Origin: Trichostrongylus colubriformis
Lineage: Eukaryota > Nematoda > Chromadorea > Rhabditida > Trichostrongylidae
DNA length: 64,000 bases
Assembly: GCA_963978905.1 (NCBI GenBank)
Contig: OZ022256.1
Coordinates: 14,801,863 to 14,865,862 of the forward strand
Direction: 5' to 3'
In this document: piece after piece, positions 1 through 11,255 of the stretch
Position numbering within the stretch: position 1 is the stretch's first letter
How the letters are laid out: every line of letters begins with the position of its first letter
Notes under the pieces: generated by a model
What the model saw: only the letters and a program-made list of their open reading frames with translations
Told to the model about the DNA's origin: nothing
The model's database searches: none
Made by a program: the position numbers and the translations under genes

Positions 1-262
1 AGTCCGCGGCATCTTGAGCACTGCAGGACACCATAATACGCATCGACCTAGTGTCAACGATGTCGAGAGCATAGCTGACCAACAGCATAATCAAGAAGAT
101 ATATTCACAAACGGCGGTCATTGGGATAACTGAAAATACTGAAAACATTCCACATCAAAGTTGTTTGAAGCATAGTGGTTGCACTTTATGCGTTGCACAC
201 AAAGCATGACGACTCGTTGGTTCGAATCTCGATCTGCAACAGTTGATCCGACTCAAGATCTA
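1..262. other. Non-coding stretch with a tRNA B-box-like site
   Basis: No credible reading frame is seen. A B-box-like motif ggttcgaatc lies near 219-228 with weak upstream A-box-like sequence, so this may be the remains of a tRNA-derived SINE. The inverted-repeat element at 263-1012 begins immediately after. Confidence 0.3.
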
Positions 263-1012
263 CATGGGGTGCCAAAAAAAAAAAGTAATTTTGCCCACGG
301 CTCACATCTGCCAATTTTACAAAACGTAGGGAAACGAAAGAGATAAAGGTATTGGGGCAAATTATTCCCGAAATGTTCCTCTAAAAGCAGGAACAAGCTG
401 TGGCTCCTCACGTTCATGTTCATAAAAATATGGAGGTTTCATTCGGCGCAGTCGGGCTTCGGAGTACCTACATTTAAAAATTCGCTAAAAACAGTGGAGC
501 CAAGCTCCGTGGTAGGTCTTTTGTGGGAAGCTTCCTGAGGCTTGGCCCTTCGGTTCTTGGAAGTCACAGAGCCCCTGCTGCTTGGACAAGGCTGCTATGA
601 TCCAAAGTATCATTTTCATGCCTCAAATCCGCCTCCGGAGGGGTTTCAGTGGTAGGGGAACGTTTTGGCTCTTGGAAACGAAGGGCGCTGGGAACCCGGG
701 AAAAACGCAGTGTTAAAGAACACCATCCGGTATGAATCCCCTTAGGTACCCAGATTGAACGGACGTCAGCAAGGTGTGAAAGAGGGCGAAGAAATTTCGG
801 ATTTTGCCCAGTTGAGGTGATACATCTTGTTCAGTCATTCCTTGCTCCCGTTTCTGCTCGTGCAGGAGGCTGCCACGGAGTATAGTGATAGAGTTAGGTC
901 TGCTCTTGATTCTGGGGATGAGAATACCTCAATAGAATTTACTGTACTGTAGTTTGGCTAAATGGGGTCGAAAGTGGAGGAGACAAAATTACTTTTTTTT
1001 TGGCACCCCCTG
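263..1012. mobile_element. TIR element starting CAGGGGGTGCC, TA target
   Basis: Both ends carry a matching inverted repeat: CATGGGGTGCC followed by an A-run on the left, and a T-run followed by GGCACCCCCTG on the right, each flanked by TA. Length is about 750 bp with no open transposase frame, so it is non-autonomous. A second, 5'-truncated copy lies at about 33598-34215 with similar interior and the same right end. The TA target fits the Tc1/mariner superfamily; that assignment is inference. Confidence 0.65.
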
Positions 1013-1149
1013 TATATTAATGTCGAATATCCTGCTGGATGTTGAGAACGATTCCGCGGATGCGTGTCAGCCACTCCCATTGAAATACAGAATGTCTCCG
1101 AAAGCACGGGAGTCTCTCTTGTGGGAATGATTAGTTCAGCTCGCAAATA

Positions 1150-1320
1150 GGCCGCGTTCATACTTTGCGCTAGCAGGGGTGGCGTACGTAGGCAGTGTGG
1201 CAGAGTGGCACGAGGGAGGTGCAGTGACAATGCAGACAACCAGACAGGGCTGGCACAGGCGTAAACGCAGAAACACGCAACTACGCCGTGTCGCCGGCAC
1301 CGCTAAGTATGAACGCGTCC
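1150..1320. mobile_element. Tourist-like MITE (copy T1)
   Basis: Ends are GGCCGCGTTCATACTTTGC and its inverse (GGACGCGTTCATACTTAGC). The right flank is TAA; the left flank ATA is no longer a clean duplication. The interior resembles that of the copies at 3755-4194 and 29016-29176. Six further copies with the same ends occur in this window. Confidence 0.65.
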
Positions 1321-2001
1321 TAACCTTTTGGTTGGGCATCCACCTTTGAGGTAGGTTATTTCGAAAGTAATAGCAAAATCGCTGTTCCGTTTCCGTTAGA
1401 CAATTTAGGATTTGTTGAGGTTTTGTACTGTAAAAGGCGGAAAGGATCAAGTTTCCATCAATCTAACGTTAAGCCAAGTAGGCGGATAATCTGAAGGGTC
1501 AGGATATGCACTGACTTTACTGCCTGATTCGGAAAGAAGAAGATACGTATCTTTTGTTGACTTCGTCCTACTCACAAATACGCAAATAGTGAATGGTCAA
1601 AAAAGCTACATACACACTGAACGCTGCCTATTTCTTTACCTATTTGCCTAAACGATACGTAGTCAGTCCCTTTCGCCTATTCGTCCAAATCGTATACTCC
1701 GAACAATGCCTGAATATGATTCTAACGATGTGGCCTTCATACTGCTCAAAAGCACACCTCGCATTGATCAGATCATTCGACTTATCTTCTTACGACAGAA
1801 GGTCCTCGAACAACCATCCAGGTTGTACTCCCTTTGCACCGCCATCATGGCACGGCCAACCCTAACCCACGCATTTTACGCCCTTATAGCTCAGTTGACC
1901 AATAAGGAGCTCAAGTGGGAGTGGTCAGAGTGGGTTTGTGAGTGTGTAGTCCAGTTGTGACACATCGTGGCTTTAGAGAGGGCGCAACCTGTGTGGTTAT
2001 C
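1321..2001. other. Intergenic stretch, nothing recognised
   Basis: Short overlapping frames only. It lies 3' of the minus-strand PGAP2-like gene and would hold its 3' UTR. I saw no clear AATAAA close to that stop codon. Confidence 0.3.
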
Positions 2002-5000
2002 TCAAGGATCTACTGTCCCGAAAAGGTAGGCAATTAATCTGATCATCACAAGATCTATCTTTAGAGCGAGCACTGTGCCAATAGAAATTAATTTTTCGAA
2101 ATACAGTACAGCACCTTTCGGATCGCAGTTCATCGACTTGCTGACGTAGTGCGAATTTCGGAAAATGTTCGAGGTGACACAGCCAGTCATAAAGCCAAAC
2201 GCTAACCGTGTCATACATAGAGCGTTTCCTCCCTGAAAAATACAATTTTGTGCATGCAAATCCAATTGAAAGGTACAACCCAGCGACATTATTATATTTG
2301 CATATCAGGTCACCATTATGGCATTGACCATCACACGGTGGCATTGACGAAGAACTTTTTGAAATTGACATACGTTCGACCTATCGGTACTGGCTGATCG
2401 ATAACGATCTATCACATATCACCCAGCTCTACAGTGTAAGATGTGAGAATGATATATCCAGAAACCCGAATGTGTACCATTAGGATAATAAATTCGCATT
2501 GCGGCGTCCGGCATGCGACGCCTTGGTGCGAGCTGTGCGCACCGTATTGCATGGGTCCTCGGGTGTGTACTCTTGTGTCAGGATCTCGAATCGCGGCATG
2601 TCGCAAGCGAAGCAGTCCGGACGAGCTGAAGGAGCCATGTTGTTGGGTCCCAAAGCGATTAGAAGTCAACTGCGTATCGCGCCCCTAGCAGTATCGTGTA
2701 CTCGTTCTAAGGCCAAACTACCGCGACGCGCCTAGCTCGCACACACTGCGTCGCACGCCGCTCGTCGTCGTGCGAAATCCTGACATAAGGGTACACACCT
2801 TGTGTCTTCAAGTGATGAATGTGCTCTGTGCCTTTCGTAATCGCTTCAGGACTCAATTAAGATGGCGACCCAATTTCGCACCAGCTCGTCGTGCGTCAAA
2901 CACGGTCAGGCGAATTTCCTCTCCTAACGGCACACTCCCATGAGCATCCGCGTCTCTTCAAAAGCTCATACGTTTAGGGGTTGAACATTGTTGCAGCTGC
3001 CAACAGAATAAGCCATGTGCTGAGGGTATTCAATTTCCAGGCTAATATCAGTCGTTTCCACTGATGATCATATTTCCATAGACAGCCCAACTATTTGAAA
3101 GGCATGATGGTAAAGTGATCCATATGCTTTGTGGCGAATTACACCCCGTCTTTCTTCTATTATCTGCCATTACCGTTGTGTGTCTTTTTGTCGGCATGAC
3201 GGTATGTCTGTGTAGCTGTCGGTCTGTCCGTGCGCAGACGAGCGATTATGATAGGGGATGATAGAAAAAAAGCAATCACTTTAGTTATAAAGAAACTGAT
3301 GAGTATTGAAGTATCATTATATGACCATGGCATCATAGTGATAGCACCTCCTACTTACAAAAACAACCATTCGGTACTCTCACTGTCATTCCACGGTGTG
3401 CCGACGTCTCATTAGCTGTAAGCAGACTTGAGGGGGGGGGGAGGGTGGGGGGCAGGGTGCTGAGATAACGGATTGTTGCAGTAACAGCGCCGTTTGGACT
3501 AGACCAATTGAAGAGTGGATGAGGCTATGAACGAAAACGATTGCAGTTTTTCAACAAGCCATTGTCTCTTCAATTAGCTATCATAATGTGCGCAGAGGTC
3601 GAAAAGGGCCTTACTAATGGGGGTACACTCGCGAAACTCCTCGTCCAATGACTATTGAGTGGCACCAATGGATTCGTGGGTTTGTGTGAATGCGATGAGG
3701 ATACGCTATTTGGCTTAACCACATCGTTGAGTAGCTCCTGTAAGCAGTGTTTCAGGCCGTTCCTACTCTGCACCGACAGGGCGTTGCTGCGTTCGCATGC
3801 AGCGAGGGAGGGGGTGGAGGCCGATAGGTCGAGTTTGCGCCTGCGGCGTCGCATTCGCGGCGCCGTCAGTACGAGCCGTTGGAAATTCCGCTCAAGACGC
3901 AATGGGCTGGTACCGTAAGGGACCCTAGAAGATTCAAGTTGGAAGCTTCGGGAGTTTGCCTACCTTTGAGGGTTCCTCTCGGTACCAGCTCATTGCGTCT
4001 TGAGCGGAATTCTAAAGGACTCGTACTTGCCGCGCTTCTCGCCACGGGCGGTCGCGCGGAAATCCGACCTAGCGACCCCCACCCCAGCGAGGGAGACAGG
4101 CACGGTGGTGGTACAGAGACGACCAGACAACAAAATAGGATGGCGCGGGGAGAGACGCAGAGACACGCCGGTGCCGCAAAGTATGAAAGAGGCCTCATAC
4201 GTTACCCCTACCCAGCGCCGGTGACGCGTGAGGTACTACATCGCGTAGCCATAACAGATCTAAATAGAAATAAAATGATGTTAATTCATTTGATTTCATC
4301 AACGATGACAGCACTTGCCTTATGGAAAAGGTAGGCGGTCTACCGAACTCTGCTGTCAGCCTCACTTGCTGTCAGCCTTTATCCGACTATAACTCTTATC
4401 CTTTATCAGACTATGTCGAAGGTGATCAGTTGCTATCAACCTCTACCAACGACTGGCACATCGTCACAGAGCACTCAGCAGGTGACAGCGCTACGGGATC
4501 AACGCAAAGCAAGACGAATTCGTCTTGCCTTCAGACAGCCTTCTCAACGGTGCCAGAGGAGTTTCCCGTGGAGGTGCGGGAACGCGTCCCCCGATCCCTC
4601 GCGACGGCAAACGCGGAAGAGGGATACGCGGCAGAAAATACTGTGGTTACGGTGGTCGCGCCCAGTTACGAATGCGCCGCTTGCGCGACATGTGATGAAA
4701 TGGCGCGGTGTCAGTAACCCCTGACAATTTTCTGGCTTAGGGTGCTCTATAAGGCCGGAATAGGACTTATATGATGGCGGTGGAAGGCCCGGGGTGCCTC
4801 AAGCCGGTGGAATAAGGGGATTTCTGCAAAAATATAGAATATATAGACGGAAAAATCGCAAAAAATCCCCAAAATTCCTGAAGCGGTGGAATAAGGAGAT
4901 TGCACCAGAATTCCTTAAAAATACAGCCGAAAAATCGAAAAAAAACCTAAAAATTCTCAAAATGCATCCCCCAATTTTCAAATGGGCCACTCCGGCGACA

Positions 5001-8000
5001 ACTCGTTTGAAAACGCGACAACTCGTCCAAAAAGCGCTATTCACCGTTGGAGTTCGCGTCCCACTCCGCATAACACCTTTAAAATTCAGTGCCCCATATT
5101 TGACGCGACGTAAGATATGAATTTTGCGGAAAAGAGAGATAAACACTCACCAACAAACGGACAGATAGACAACACAAATAAAAAAAAATAATCTGATGTT
5201 ACAATTTTACAATATATAAACCACTTCCTTTTCACAACCTCTCAGAGCTTGTAATTTGATTTTTGAAAAACAAAAAAAAACTACCTCGAGTTGAACAATG
5301 CCTCGTGTGAACATTTTCGCAGTGAATGTTGCTAACATTATCGCTGGAATGATGTCAAGCATGAAGAGTACTGCAAATGTTAGTGAGTTTAAGTTTTAAC
5401 AATTGACGATTTCTCATTCAGCTAGCGATGCACATTAATACCGTTGCTTCACAACCTCACTCGCCGGTAATCTACAATTTATCCGTGTGACTATCAACTA
5501 GTAATAATAACGAAACGAAGGAGTTATGTTGCTAAAAAGGGACAATTTAGTGAATAAAACTTACGGGATTCGTCCTGCGATGTATGTATGGAGTAGTAAA
5601 GATATGTAGAGACATGGAGAAGGAACTCATTGAGCAGTAGATATGGCGCAGCCATGCCAGCTATCGTGGAAGAATGCATAACCATTTTGCATTGAATCGC
5701 AGCATAAAGAATTAGTAGACGATGTGTGATGCTGATCAATACAACTATTCGAAGTGGTACCTGCATGAAAAGGTGTCAAGTTGATGAAGTTGTTTGACTT
5801 TATAATACTTAGTTAAAACGTGGTCAGCGAATTTTTTTATTGAAAGTCTTAGCAACAATCCCATAGATCAATTTGGTTGGTCCACTTATTTGCCTATTTA
5901 TTTATTGGAAAAGTAAAAAAGATTTTGACTGAGGGTTACAACCGCGTCCAAGAGGTGAAAAAAGCACGAGTGATCCTCAACAACGCAAAAAATTACATTG
6001 AAGAGCAAATTAAAGAGGAATCATCATATAAGTAACTATGAACCGAAGGCAGACAAAAGAATACATAAAAAAACACAGAATCGAGATACCCCGGATGTTA
6101 GTACATGCATACACTTTCGATACCAGCCTTTTGAACTTGGCCAGTGAAAATCTGAACACATTTTGGAGAACAGTGACAAGATTCTGATGAAGAAATTTTT
6201 GCGTCTGACCTGTTTTTTAGTCTAAAAGTTCCACTCCTGGTATCATTTCTTAATTAGATTTCAGACAAAATCGAAGGCAACAATTACATACTGTGGAATA
6301 AATTTGTCTCTACTGGTCTTCTGCTATTTCCATGTACGCGCGGTTGCGGCACTGGCCATTCAAATAATTGAAGGAGTGCGCCGCAGCCGCATGCAAATAC
6401 CCCACAATTTACCTGCTTTGCATCATTTCCATATGTAGTTTGGAAAAAATATCGATACACTGCACATTCTCTGCTGAGAGTGGCACAGGCTGATTTTGTT
6501 TTTTGTGTTTTCTTTTTTTCGCTTGAACGGCGCTGTTATTCACCATTTTTTGATTTCCAGCGCGATTTCAGAAAGCACACACACTGTCCCCACCGAAGGT
6601 TGAAGAAGCTCACCTGCACACCAACGAACAACTGTGACGTTCGATACAATGATGGCATCCATTCTTCTTCCGGAACCTCGTCACGATTCGAAAAAAGAAA
6701 TAATTAGCTCATTCAAATACCTGCTACTGTAAAGGAACCTCTTCGACTTTCCGTGCGCTTCGGTACGCTACCGTACGCTTTTACTGTGAGCTTTCACATT
6801 GAATCGACCTTATGCGGGGGTGCGCCAATCACATTGTTTTTGCCTAGTCCCTTTAATCTGCAGGTATTTTAAAGCGCATGTATGAACGGTGACACCCAAT
6901 ATCTCACACATGAATTGGAATCATTCCCAAAATGGTTTACTAATAGAGGGTAAACACAATTGGCATTCTCTCAGAAGAGGACATCAAGCAGCCAAAAGTG
7001 CCCAAAATACCAAATTTGGGAGTCAGAAAGCCAACAAATTTCTCTTGGTAATGGTACACGGAGTATAAGGAGCAGTAACCCCTTTCTTGCTAGCAATTCT
7101 ATAGAATCAGATAGGCGGTTTAATACCAAATAGGTTCCGGCTTGGAGACTTTCCGAACCATGAAAACGCTCCAGTGATCTTGATAATCATATCCAGAAAG
7201 GTAGAAGGCTACCAGATATAAGTGCCCTGATTCAAAAACCGTCTGGTTTCTAATTTTATTGCGCAATTATAATTCCACATAGGGTCTAATTTGTGCTATA
7301 ATGAAATAGCACATTGAATAGTCGTCTACTATGAGTAGCCGTTTACTACTACTACTACTTTTATCACTACTTGCACGATACTCACGTGAAGAGGCCAAGC
7401 CTGTTAATACAAAAGTCCTGGAAAGTACTGAAAATAGCATAGTTGCCTAGGTCGGAAATCGGAAGTGGGGTGAAAGCAGTCTACGGTATGTCAGTGTAAA
7501 ATTTACCCAGCAGAAGTTGTTGAATGCAGATCCAAAATCGTAACGGTATTTCCCTTCGATGATGTGCGAATACCATGATTCAATAACGCCAGAGTCAATA
7601 ATTCCTGTTTCAGGATTCCGGTAGTTGTAGTAATACGAGCCATTTCGAAGTAGCTGAAAACTACGGATTAGCATAGTTGAGTTCAAACGGTAGTGGTAAC
7701 CCAAGTGAATGGTCTTCTATGTGACATTAGAGGGATCGAGTAGACCTTACCTTTGGGTTCAGAAGTCGGAGAACTCGTTAATTTTAAGGGTAGTCAAGCT
7801 GTACTCCAGATTTTAGGGCACAGTCAGAGTAGCTCCCTGCGTTATACGCTCGCACTCATTCTATACTAAGTGATTCTCTGCCTCGCGTCTCGTCTCATAT
7901 CACCAATTCTTTGCAAATTGCGGCTGTGACAGGTTTTAGGAATAAGGGGAAAAACATTTTTACCAAGTCCAGAGCGCCTCGTTCAAAGGAATCGTCCACG

Positions 8001-9536
8001 GAAAAATGAGTTTTCCTGTTACCCATATATTTATTTTTTATTAGCGTGATGTGCGCCGCATGCAAAGTTTTACGCGAAAAAGCTGCATCCGGCTAAAATA
8101 CGTCACCACAATGCCTCGGCCGGGTGGGCGGGGCTTCCGAGCAAGCGTCCACCCCGTCGTACTCTGCGGTCGGGGACGCATTGTAGGAACAAAAAGTTAC
8201 CTAAACGATCCCATTCTTCGTTCCCAACCGCGGCGGACGCGGGATGGGGCTTTCATGGGAGGCCCCGCCCATCCGGACGAGAATATGAACTGTATTTTGG
8301 TCGAATTCTCATTTTTTTGCGTGAAACTTTGCATGCGGCCCTTATTAGGCAAATGCAACATAAATATATGAGTAACTCAAAGAAAATCATTTTTCCGTGG
8401 ACGATTCCTTTAGCCGTTGTTGTGGCATGTTAACACCGGAGAAACACTAACGAGTATCGTTGGAATTATTGACCTTTTTGAATTTTCATGATATTAAAAG
8501 GCTCTTCCACGATAAGTGTGCATGGATTATGACAAAAAGGTGAATTTCGGAAGATTCAAGTGGTAACCGATAATAAAAAAGTAGAATATTCGCCTTAGAT
8601 GTCTATGAAACGGAGCTTCCCCTGCCTTAACGATTTTCGCCGATACGCAATCTCAACTGAGGTACCCAGACAAGCTGAGAAGATGAAGAGCGGTAGTAAA
8701 GAGCGGCAGCAAAAAAGAATGAAATGCAGAATTGCGCATGGCAACCATGACGAAGGGACAGTCGGTGGTCAAAATGGTCTCGCATGAGACTCACTACGCG
8801 ACCAAGTCGCCAGCCCATCAGCCCTTCAAAGTGTAGACGACATCTGCAGATGCGAATCACTTCATCTGAGAGATTGGGGGAGGGGAAAGGAGATTAACTA
8901 AAGGAAGAGGTAGTTGCGGCCGAATATGAAAGGGTACTGGATTCAAAAGTTTACGTGCCTAGTAGTACGAAAGTGAAGAAAAACCGAGTGGAACTGTGAT
9001 CCCCTCCCACCCTTTCCACCGTAGATTCTGAGAGGAGGCGGGGCACACCCAAAAAATAGGGGGGGCACGTCGAAACAGGTGGCAGCTTTTAAAAAAGACG
9101 CCTCCTCTGAGGTTGGGGCGCTCCCTCGACTGGAAATTCTCCACATACGGTATTCTTAGACCCCTAGGTTTCATTTGGGTGACTCACTTCAGAAGTTTTC
9201 ATTGCTTACATTATCCTATCATCCTCTTTGAGGAGAAGAAGTTCACATTTCTGTCGACGTTCAAGACTACGGTCTGAGCCGAGCGCAATATATTCATCCC
9301 AGTACTTCGTGGAATAAAAGTACCTCCATGTTTTCGATCAAAAACTGTGTCTTCGTGTCATTGTTCCCTTCCCATGGCTCGATTATGTCGTTCACGTGCA
9401 CCAGTGCCACAGCTGTCAACAGCAATGATGGGAAGAAAAAGCAGGCAAAGCCGATTGTGGACATATCAATCGAGAGATGCGCGTGCACGTCTTCATCTGG
9501 TGGAGAAAGTCGGCTGAATTCTGCCGGATTCAGCAT
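2002..9536 (-). CDS. PGAP2-like (Frag1/DRAM/Sfk1 family) multi-pass membrane protein
   Basis: Six exons on the minus strand: 9324-9536, 7507-7653, 6614-6676, 5565-5760, 5285-5370 and 2002-2232. All phases agree and give about 311 residues. An acceptor (ttttcag) sits 5 nt before the ATG, as for spliced-leader trans-splicing. Residues ~30-50 form a first membrane helix (ACFFFPSLLLTAVALVHV). A long luminal loop follows, then CWVPEEEWMPS, which matches the conserved C-x-V-P-x4-PS stretch of PGAP2, and further helices with ITHR, the NEFLL helix and a C-terminal NCDPKGAVLYFEK stretch like the family's YCE-GVYT-F-E region. Family members remodel GPI anchors in the Golgi/ER (PGAP2) or act in autophagy (DRAM). 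The ~85-residue first loop is much longer than in human PGAP2. The 2233-5284 intron is filled with MITEs. The family call is by motif recall, not alignment. Confidence 0.65.
2470..2560. repeat. Half of a GGGTGTRTA-type MITE
   Basis: Sequence related to the arm of the palindromic element at 37501-37730 (gcgagctgtgcgc, cgtattgcatgggtcct). It abuts the MITE at 2561-2800, suggesting a truncated or nested copy inside the last intron of the PGAP2-like gene. Confidence 0.4.
2561..2800. mobile_element. MULE-like MITE, GGGTGTGTAC ends (copy M1)
   Basis: Left end gtgtgtactcttgtgtcagg is mirrored by a right end cctgacataagggtacacac. Related copies lie at 14247-14477, 53743-53962 and 61851-62070. No clean target duplication is left at this site. 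Confidence 0.65.
3200..3415. repeat. Diverged dispersed repeat (also near 22225-22450)
   Basis: The run cggtctgtccg...gcgattatgataggggatgatagaaa is recognisably related to 22225-22450 (cagtccgttcg...gtggttatgataaggaatgatagagg), and both go on to a ...cggtgtgc... segment. No coding signal was found. Confidence 0.4.
3755..4194. mobile_element. Tourist-like MITE carrying a nested MITE (copy T2)
   Basis: The right end is the inverse of GGCCTCTTTCATACTTTGCGG and the degraded left end is GGCCGTTCCTACTCTGC. TCA flanks both sides, a TNA-type 3-bp duplication. Its body resembles the copy at 1150-1320 and is split by the MULE-like element 3811-4085. Confidence 0.55.
3811..4085. mobile_element. MULE-like GC-rich MITE (copy M9)
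   Basis: Tips GGGGTGGAGGCCGATAGGTCG and the inverse of GGGGTGGGGGTCGCTAGGTCG are flanked by AGCGAGGGAG on both sides (3801-3810 and 4086-4095), a 9-10 bp target duplication. A strong inner inverted repeat carries cattgcgtcttgagcggaat. Subterminal blocks match the elements at 39414, 57335 and 62186. Confidence 0.75.
4800..4960. repeat. Imperfect ~80-bp tandem duplication, A-rich
   Basis: The segment cggtggaataaggggatt near 4804 recurs as cggtggaataaggagatt near 4883, each followed by A-rich sequence ending in aaaaatcgcaaaa or aaaaatcgaaaa. It lies inside the last intron of the PGAP2-like gene. Confidence 0.5.
7331..7450 (+). CDS. Possible 39-residue secreted peptide ORF, intronic and antisense
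   Basis: ATG starts MSSRLLLLLLLSLLARYS, a textbook signal-peptide shape, followed by 21 polar residues and TAG. It is on the plus strand inside an intron (6677-7506) of the minus-strand PGAP2-like gene. No acceptor lies just 5' of the ATG and the leucine run is partly a CTA/CTT microsatellite (tactactactacta). It may be chance or a first exon. No family recognised. Confidence 0.2.
   Translation: MSSRLLLLLLLSLLARYSREEAKPVNTKVLESTENSIVA
7986..8412. mobile_element. MITE with AAAGGAATCGTCCACGG ends
   Basis: Left end aaggaatcgtccacggaaaa and right end ttttccgtggacgattcctt are inverse of one another, followed by subterminal gcatgcaaagttt on both arms and GC-rich gggcggggc stretches. A second, interrupted copy is at 52297-53510. 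It lies in the first intron of the PGAP2-like gene. Confidence 0.7.
8900..9170. repeat. Dispersed repeat related to 22960-23210
   Basis: The stretch gtgcctagtagtacgaaagtgaagaaa resembles gatgcctagtaacaggacagtgaagaaa near 23065, followed in both by similar sequence. No open gene frame. Confidence 0.35.
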
Positions 9537-9550
9537 CCAACCTGAAAATG
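9537..9550 (-). promoter_or_regulatory. Predicted spliced-leader trans-splice acceptor
   Basis: On the minus strand cattttcag is followed by 5 nt and then the ATG of the PGAP2-like gene. That spacing is typical of nematode SL1 sites. Confidence 0.55.
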
Positions 9551-9857
9551 AATTGCATTATCATTTTTCAGCTCATCCAACCTTCTTTATTTTGTGACAT
9601 AGCTCGCTTCGGATTCATATTCAGCGGGAGAGCTAAAATAAAACACGGAGGAAGATTGTTTTGGGTATTTAAGGAGGAAAATTGTGTTCACCAAATGAAC
9701 GCTTGAAACGCAAGGAGGGTGTTTTCAGCATTTAGTTATTTGTAGAAAAGGTTCATCAATCCCATGTCAAAGCCCTAGCTTGGCCACTCCCAAAGTCGTT
9801 TTTAGTTTCACATATATGCGCATGAGTGCCGCGTGAGACGCCACACATCAGATTTTC

Positions 9858-10045
9858 GTGAATCCGATCAATATGCCGCTGATGGAAAACGCCGAAAACA
9901 CAGTCTCCGCAGAAGCGAAAGAAGACTTTGCTCGATCCTGGTCTCAGATCACAGCTTCTGACTCATTCATAGTCGTTTTGACGAAAAGGATCGGGGTCAG
10001 TAGAGAAGACTTGGAGATGCTGTGTACTTTAAAGACACCAGGAGG
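9858..10045 (+). CDS. Candidate exon, unknown protein
   Basis: About 60 codons with gene-like codon use (GAA, AAC, GAC, ATC rich) reading PLMENAENTVSAEAKEDFAR and onward, ending at a possible donor (gggg|gtaatt). No domain is recognised and no partner exon could be joined with confidence. It lies just upstream of a hAT-like MITE. It could be chance. Confidence 0.25.
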
Positions 10046-10228
10046 GGGTAATTTTGGCTTACTGTAGAACAGACGTAGTGTGGACGTGTTTGAGTGGCCG
10101 CCATTGCACAAACTCGCCAATTTGACGCCTTGGCATGGTGCCAAAAGAAGATTGGTTTATTATAGATTTGTTTTTTCCTTTTTAGTTTTTACTTTGTTCT
10201 TTCTTATATTGTTTTTAGATGTACTTAC

Positions 10229-10450
10229 GGGTCAAATAAAGTCGGGGGGGGGGGGGAAGACGCCTAATTTTCACCCACGTCAAAGCTTCTTTCCCTTCCT
10301 AGAGTTAGGCTAAAGCAGATGAGACCTATGCTTTGACATATGCTTTTTAATGTGGGAGGAGGGGATATCAATTTTATTCCAAGCCTAGTAAGGGAAAGGA
10401 GCTTCGACGTCGACGCAAAGTTGCGTCTCCCCTCCGACTTTATTTGACCC
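10229..10450. mobile_element. hAT-like palindromic MITE, GGGTCAAATAAAGTC ends
   Basis: Perfect 15-bp ends GGGTCAAATAAAGTC and GACTTTATTTGACCC, then a G-run and subterminal caaagcttctttccc matched by its inverse. The flanks no longer match. The copy at 42640-42872 keeps an exact 8-bp duplication. Confidence 0.75.
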
Positions 10451-10599
10451 TTTTGAGATTTTCAGGTATAGAAATGCACAATTAAGAAGATCCATAAGTA
10501 AACAAGTAAAATATGTCACTAGAAAACAGTCTAAAGAGGAAATAATTCAAAAATAAGGTTACATCAGGCCGAAGACAAGCTTTAAAATGAACGAAGCGT

Positions 10600-10760
10600 G
10601 GCTCGGCCATGGAAGCTTGCGGTTCGGACGGAAGCGCGCCCTGGGGGCAAATAGCGCCCTATGGCGCGTTTTTCAACGCCGGTTTCGTTACACATTGTAT
10701 CTACCGAACCCATATGTTTGTTTTCAGACGCCATTGTTTTTGTAAACGTTATTCCGCCCT
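10600..10760. repeat. Dispersed repeat also at 15530-15690
   Basis: Both stretches carry an interrupted match: tagc.cccta.ggcg.ttttt, then acattgtatctaccg or atacattacctttc, then ttcgtttycag. The reading frame across it is not gene-like. Confidence 0.35.
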
Positions 10761-11255
10761 TGCCCCCCTCCCGGTGCCTTTAAATGGTCTAGGATCATTA
10801 AAAGGGTTACCCAGTCCTTGGTTTCTGCACCAGCTCTGCTTAAAATATTATAATGCTTTTGATCATGAAAGCTTATCAATGAAGGCCAAAGTCACAGAGG
10901 AACAATGTAAACAACAATTCAGAAAATCTCAGAATCGAAAGTGGATAGATATTTGGAGACTTCCAAAACTCTTCCTTGTTCTTGAGCATTTCAGATGAGT
11001 TTATACGGAAGGTTCTAAAACCGTTTCCTGAAAGAGAAAGACTATAAAGTGAAAAATCGTACGATCTCGAAATGAGAACGTACACATGACAAGGAGATTC
11101 ACACGTCTACGTCAGAAATATTTGTAGAAAAAGATGAAGGGCAATTAAAGCCAAGTAATCCTAACAGCTGGTTTCAAACGGCGTTCCCAACATAGCAATC
11201 CAGTAGGCTCAGACCGCACTTCAATCTTGGACCGCAATTACGTCCCGAAAAAACT

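Noticed and set aside
4799..5146. 115-codon minus frame rich in Phe/Arg
   Set aside because: Falls on an A-rich imperfect tandem repeat inside an intron.
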